From Pseudomonadota bacterium (GTDB lineage Bacteria > Desulfobacterota > Syntrophobacteria > Syntrophobacterales > Syntrophobacteraceae), in contig JAEZXS010000039.1 of the NCBI GenBank assembly GCA_023442755.1, positions 1 through 8,668 of the forward strand: 8,668 nucleotides of DNA, written 5' to 3'. Position 1 is the first letter of the stretch, and each line of letters starts with the position of its first letter. Of the stretch, positions 6,526-8,668 are shown one piece after another. Position numbers and translations under genes: made by a program. Below the pieces are notes generated by a model. That model was not told where the DNA came from and did no database searches. It saw only the letters and a list, made by a program, of their open reading frames with translations.

Positions 6526-6906
6526 ATGGCTGGCGTTTTTGAAGTATATGTAAAAACTCATTTTTCTGCAGCGCACCGCCTGAACGGTTATCCCGGTGAC
6601 TGTGCCCGTGTGCATGGACACAACTGGATAATAGAAGTCTTCATAAAATGCTTCGAGCTTGACAGGATCGGCATAGCCCTGGACTTTCGAGATATAAAGT
6701 CGGCCGTGAAGGCCGTCGTCTCCGAACTCGACCATTCAGACCTCAACGATCTGCCTGTTTTCGTGAATGAAAATCCGACATCCGAAAATATCGCCCGGTA
6801 TCTCTACGGGCAGCTGTCCGAGAGGTTGAACACGCCGAAAAACCGCGTCTCCAAGGTCAAGGTGAGTGAAACCCCGGGTGCGGGCGCTTTTTATTGGGAA
6901 GAGTAA
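6526..6906 (+). CDS. queD: 6-carboxy-5,6,7,8-tetrahydropterin synthase
   Basis: QueD converts 7,8-dihydroneopterin triphosphate to 6-carboxytetrahydropterin, the second step from GTP to the 7-deazaguanine preQ0 (queuosine precursor), in the cytoplasm. The 126-residue protein is a full-length member of the PTPS/QueD fold. The zinc ligands are H17 (FSAAHRL) and H30/H32 in CARVHGHNW; C26 gives the C-x-x-x-HGH signature that marks QueD. The remaining active-site residues are D69/H70 (ELDHSDLN), the PTSENIA motif at 84-90, and E115 (SETPGA). ATG 6526 follows GGAGG (6517-6521) at close spacing. The stop codon TAA overlaps the queE ATG by one base, so the two are translationally coupled and function in consecutive steps. 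Confidence 0.95.
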   Translation: MAGVFEVYVKTHFSAAHRLNGYPGDCARVHGHNWIIEVFIKCFELDRIGIALDFRDIKSAVKAVVSELDHSDLNDLPVFVNENPTSENIARYLYGQLSERLNTPKNRVSKVKVSETPGAGAFYWEE

Positions 6907-7544
6907 TGGGACTGAAGGTCAACGAGATATTTTTCAGCATTCAAGGGGAATCGACCTATGCCGGAAGGCCCTGTGTTTTCGTTCGGCTGACCGGTTGCAA
7001 CCTGAGGTGCAGCTACTGCGACACGCAATACGCATACGTGGAAGGGGAACAGATGGAAATGGCCCCTATCCTCGAGCGCGTTTCCCGCTTTGGCTGCAAG
7101 CTGGTCGAAATAACGGGCGGTGAGCCGCTCCTACAGGACCGGACACCCGATCTCGCACGCGAACTCATTCGGAACGGCTATGCGGTCCTCGTCGAGACCA
7201 ACGGGAGCATGGATATCGGCAGGCTCCATCCCGACTGCGTCAGGATAGTCGATATGAAATGCCCTTCGAGCGGAATGCACGAGAAAAACGACCTGGCCAA
7301 TTTGCAGAGGCTCACCACGATGGATGAGCTGAAGTTTGTCATCGGGGATAAGGAAGATTTCGAATTCGCCAAGGAAGTGCTCGATCTCATTCGGAAGCCC
7401 CTGTGCACCATCAATTTCTCTCCGGTATTCGGGAGCATTTCTCCCCGTGAGCTTGCCGACTGGATTCTGAAGGACCGTCTCCCCGTCAGGCTGAACATGC
7501 AGATCCACAAGATAATATGGGAGCCCGGCAGGCGTGGCGTTTGA
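6906..7544 (+). CDS. queE: 7-carboxy-7-deazaguanine synthase (radical SAM)
   Basis: QueE is a radical-SAM enzyme that rearranges 6-carboxytetrahydropterin to 7-carboxy-7-deazaguanine, the step after QueD and before QueC. The 212-residue protein starts with the family signature VNEIFFSIQGES-x-x-AGRP-x-VFVRLTGCNL. It has the iron-sulfur cluster cysteines C31, C35 and C38 in the short C-x3-C-x2-C spacing, then ITGGEPLL (69-76) for SAM binding, VETNGS, DMKCPSSG, DELKFVIGD, and the C-terminal N-x-Q-x-HK-x-x-W motif. ATG 6906 overlaps the queD stop (TAATG). A TTG four codons earlier is open but lies inside queD and is less likely. No queC or queF is in the window. Downstream the gene converges with an unknown gene, 45 bases apart, without an obvious intrinsic terminator. 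Confidence 0.96.
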   Translation: MGLKVNEIFFSIQGESTYAGRPCVFVRLTGCNLRCSYCDTQYAYVEGEQMEMAPILERVSRFGCKLVEITGGEPLLQDRTPDLARELIRNGYAVLVETNGSMDIGRLHPDCVRIVDMKCPSSGMHEKNDLANLQRLTTMDELKFVIGDKEDFEFAKEVLDLIRKPLCTINFSPVFGSISPRELADWILKDRLPVRLNMQIHKIIWEPGRRGV

Positions 7545-7556
7545 TCCACCGCAACG

Positions 7557-7605
7557 TCCGGGAACTCCCTCATTCATTCCGGACTGCCGTCACTCCGGGA
7601 ACTCC
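7557..7605. repeat. 12-base direct repeat at the queE / unknown-gene junction
   Basis: TCCGGGAACTCC occurs at 7557-7568 and again at 7594-7605, 37 bases apart. The second copy encodes the last residues (EFP) of the converging - strand gene; the first lies in the intergenic gap. A weak stem is also possible (7556-7563 with 7577-7584, one wobble pair) but lacks a T run, so I do not call it a terminator. Confidence 0.5.
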
Positions 7606-8012
7606 AGCACCACCTCACCTTCCTTCTCACCCTGCTTCAACTTCACCTTTATTTCAATGCTGCTGTCGCGGATCCCGATCACAACCGGCATCTTTCCTTT
7701 TTTCTCCTCGATGTGAGTGATGCCCTTGACCACATCGAGCACCTTTGCCCCGATCTGGGCTCCCGGAGACGGCAACTCCCTCTCACGGTACTTCGCCGTG
7801 ATCGTCACATCCCCATCGGGCCTGCAGTTCAGAGATATCTTTTTCGCGCTCCTGTCGATACCGTGCAGAACGGCAAGGGCAATCCACTTCAGTGCGCCTT
7901 CCTCGGTATCCTCTTCTCCTTTAAGAGCCGCCATCTCCCTGAGCGGATCGGTGGTAGCGTAGCAGTCGCATTCTTCCTGAACTTTCATATGCAGGGTTCG
8001 CTTGTCCAACAT
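7590..8012 (-). CDS. Conserved-looking protein of unknown function, 140 residues
   Basis: I do not recognise a named family. The frame looks like a real gene: ATG 8012 has GGGAGGGG 7 bases upstream (8020-8027), and the protein has alternating helix and strand character. The N-terminal part is acidic, with a C-x-C pair (C15, C17) in EECDCY. A helix-like stretch LKWIALAVLHGID (41-53) follows, then strands around KKISLNC and DVTITAKY. The C-terminal half, with PSPGAQIGAKVLDVV, a lysine-rich turn (EEKKGK), and repeated beta strands (PVVIGIRDSS, IEIKVKLKQG, EVVLEFPE), could be a small beta sandwich or sheet. No signal peptide or membrane segment is seen, so it should be cytoplasmic. In-frame starts further upstream (8042, 8135) lack ribosome sites. 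It follows glyS but is separated from it by a strong terminator, so it needs its own promoter, which I could not identify. Confidence 0.75.
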   Translation of the reverse strand: MLDKRTLHMKVQEECDCYATTDPLREMAALKGEEDTEEGALKWIALAVLHGIDRSAKKISLNCRPDGDVTITAKYRERELPSPGAQIGAKVLDVVKGITHIEEKKGKMPVVIGIRDSSIEIKVKLKQGEKEGEVVLEFPE

Positions 8013-8019
8013 AGGGCCA

Positions 8020-8027
8020 CCCCTCCC
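8020..8027 (-). promoter_or_regulatory. Ribosome binding site deciding the start of the unknown gene
   Basis: GGGAGGGG on the - strand lies 7 bases before ATG 8012. The alternative upstream ATG at 8042 has no comparable site, so the 140-residue form is preferred. Confidence 0.7.
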
Positions 8028-8049
8028 TTGAAATCCGGTCATCGAAAAT

Positions 8050-8075
8050 CGTTTCGTCCAATACCTTTCGAAACG
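8050..8075. repeat. Inverted repeat upstream of the unknown gene
   Basis: CGTTTCG (8050-8056) and CGAAACG (8069-8075) form a perfect 7-base inverted repeat with a 12-base spacer. It sits between the glyS terminator and the unknown gene's ribosome site. It could be an operator or a leader hairpin; neither can be shown. Confidence 0.4.
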
Positions 8076-8087
8076 CAACGAGCACAT

Positions 8088-8130
8088 AAAAAAAGCAGGA
8101 GAGCGCAACCGCTGCCGGCGCGCTTCCTGC
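8088..8130 (-). terminator. Rho-independent terminator of glyS
   Basis: On the - strand, GCAGGAAGCGC (8120-8130) pairs with GCGCTCTCCTGC (8095-8106), 11 base pairs with a one-base bulge. The loop is 13 bases, and seven T follow (A7 at 8088-8094 on the + strand). It begins 32 bases past the glyS stop. Confidence 0.92.
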
Positions 8131-8162
8131 CTCAAAATAAGTACTTTTTGTACGTTTGACAG

Positions 8163-8668
8163 CTAAGCCGTCTGAATTTTCCTGAAATCTGCTATCCGCG
8201 AAAACAACCCATGTATGCGCGTGAGAAGGGCAAGCCGGTTTCGCCTTACCGCCTCGTCTTTATCCATAACGAGCACGGAATCGAAAAAGCCGTCCACCAG
8301 GCTCTTCAACTGCGCCATGGCTTCGAGCGCTCCATGGTAGTTGGATTTCCCGAGCATTTCGCCGACAGCGGACTCCTTGGCAGCGAGGCCATCGAAAAGA
8401 GCCTGCTCCGCCGGTTCCTGAAAAAGGCCCTTATCGACCGGAGCATTTTCCGGAACCTTTATTATGTTGGCAACACGCTTGAAGGCGACAGCAAGGCTGT
8501 TGAAATCGGGTCTGCGGGTAAATTCGGCCAGCGCCCGCGTACGCGCCACAGCTTCGAGGATATCGTCTATGCCGACGGACAGAGCGGATTCGATGACATC
8601 CGCGCTGAATCCATCCTGTCCGAGAAGGAAATGGTGCAGCCGCCCCTGGAAGAAGTCGAGAACATCGC
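8163..8668 (-). CDS. glyS: Glycyl-tRNA synthetase beta subunit, C-terminal part
   Basis: The open frame continues through the right edge, so only the last 167 residues are visible, ending at TAG 8163-8165. The visible part matches the C-terminal anticodon-binding-like (DALR) region of bacterial alpha2beta2 GlyRS beta subunits: FFQGRLHHFLL followed by DVIESAL, then AVARTRALAEF, VAFKRVANI, a Y-x-x-AL-x-x-MA-QLK-x-x-VD-x-FFD-x-VLVM block, and the typical ending NRLALLTRIHGLFSRIADF. The full enzyme charges tRNA-Gly; the catalytic alpha subunit (glyQ) would normally lie upstream, beyond the window. The GTG at 8549 is an internal codon, since family-like sequence continues to the edge. Confidence 0.95.
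   Translation of the reverse strand, partial: DVLDFFQGRLHHFLLGQDGFSADVIESALSVGIDDILEAVARTRALAEFTRRPDFNSLAVAFKRVANIIKVPENAPVDKGLFQEPAEQALFDGLAAKESAVGEMLGKSNYHGALEAMAQLKSLVDGFFDSVLVMDKDEAVRRNRLALLTRIHGLFSRIADFRKIQTA

Noticed and set aside
5786..6553. A 255-codon open frame on the + strand, opposite the stress gene and crossing the queD promoter
   Set aside because: It overlaps the stress gene entirely and the start of queD, has no clear ribosome site and no family-like sequence; it is a shadow frame.
7556..7584. Intrinsic terminator after queE
   Set aside because: Only a weak stem with a wobble pair and no T run on either strand.

Overview
The window looks like a piece of a Gram-negative bacterial chromosome, gene dense on both strands, with no sign of phage, transposon, CRISPR or RNA genes. 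The gene set is an independent phosphoglycerate mutase, exported HtrA-like proteases, a separate glycyl-tRNA synthetase beta subunit, and QueD/QueE. Together with the Shine-Dalgarno style, this suggests a deltaproteobacterium (Desulfobacterota, perhaps a Syntrophobacter-like lineage). That placement is inference from protein style, not from a marker gene.

Left end, + strand (1-1861): the tail of an MFS transporter resembling the fosmidomycin-resistance family is followed 37 bases later by an unusual two-domain protein. Its N-terminal half is a membrane domain of the CDP-archaeol synthase (CarS) family and its C-terminal half is a complete calcineurin-like metallophosphoesterase. The unit ends at a perfect 13-bp bidirectional terminator (1875-1916), shared with the converging gpmI.

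Centre, - strand (6331 down to 1932): in transcription order there is a small general-stress-protein-like gene, two stem-loops, a trypsin-like protease with no PDZ domain and a C-terminal membrane anchor, a paralogous HtrA protease with one PDZ domain, and gpmI. The two proteases are clearly tandem duplicates (same signal-peptide junction, same core motifs) that diverged at the C-terminus. They probably form one transcript, which may run on into gpmI because I see no terminator between them.

Right part: queD and queE (+ strand, 6526-7544) overlap by one base and encode two consecutive steps from dihydroneopterin triphosphate toward preQ0, the precursor of queuosine and other 7-deazaguanines. 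They are divergent from the stress gene across a 194-base region with a good candidate promoter. Converging on queE is a 140-residue protein of unknown function. Upstream of that is a strong terminator and the C-terminal 167 residues of glyS, which runs off the right edge.

Most of the window is housekeeping. The item most worth following up is the CarS-metallophosphoesterase fusion, then the PDZ-less, tail-anchored HtrA paralogue.
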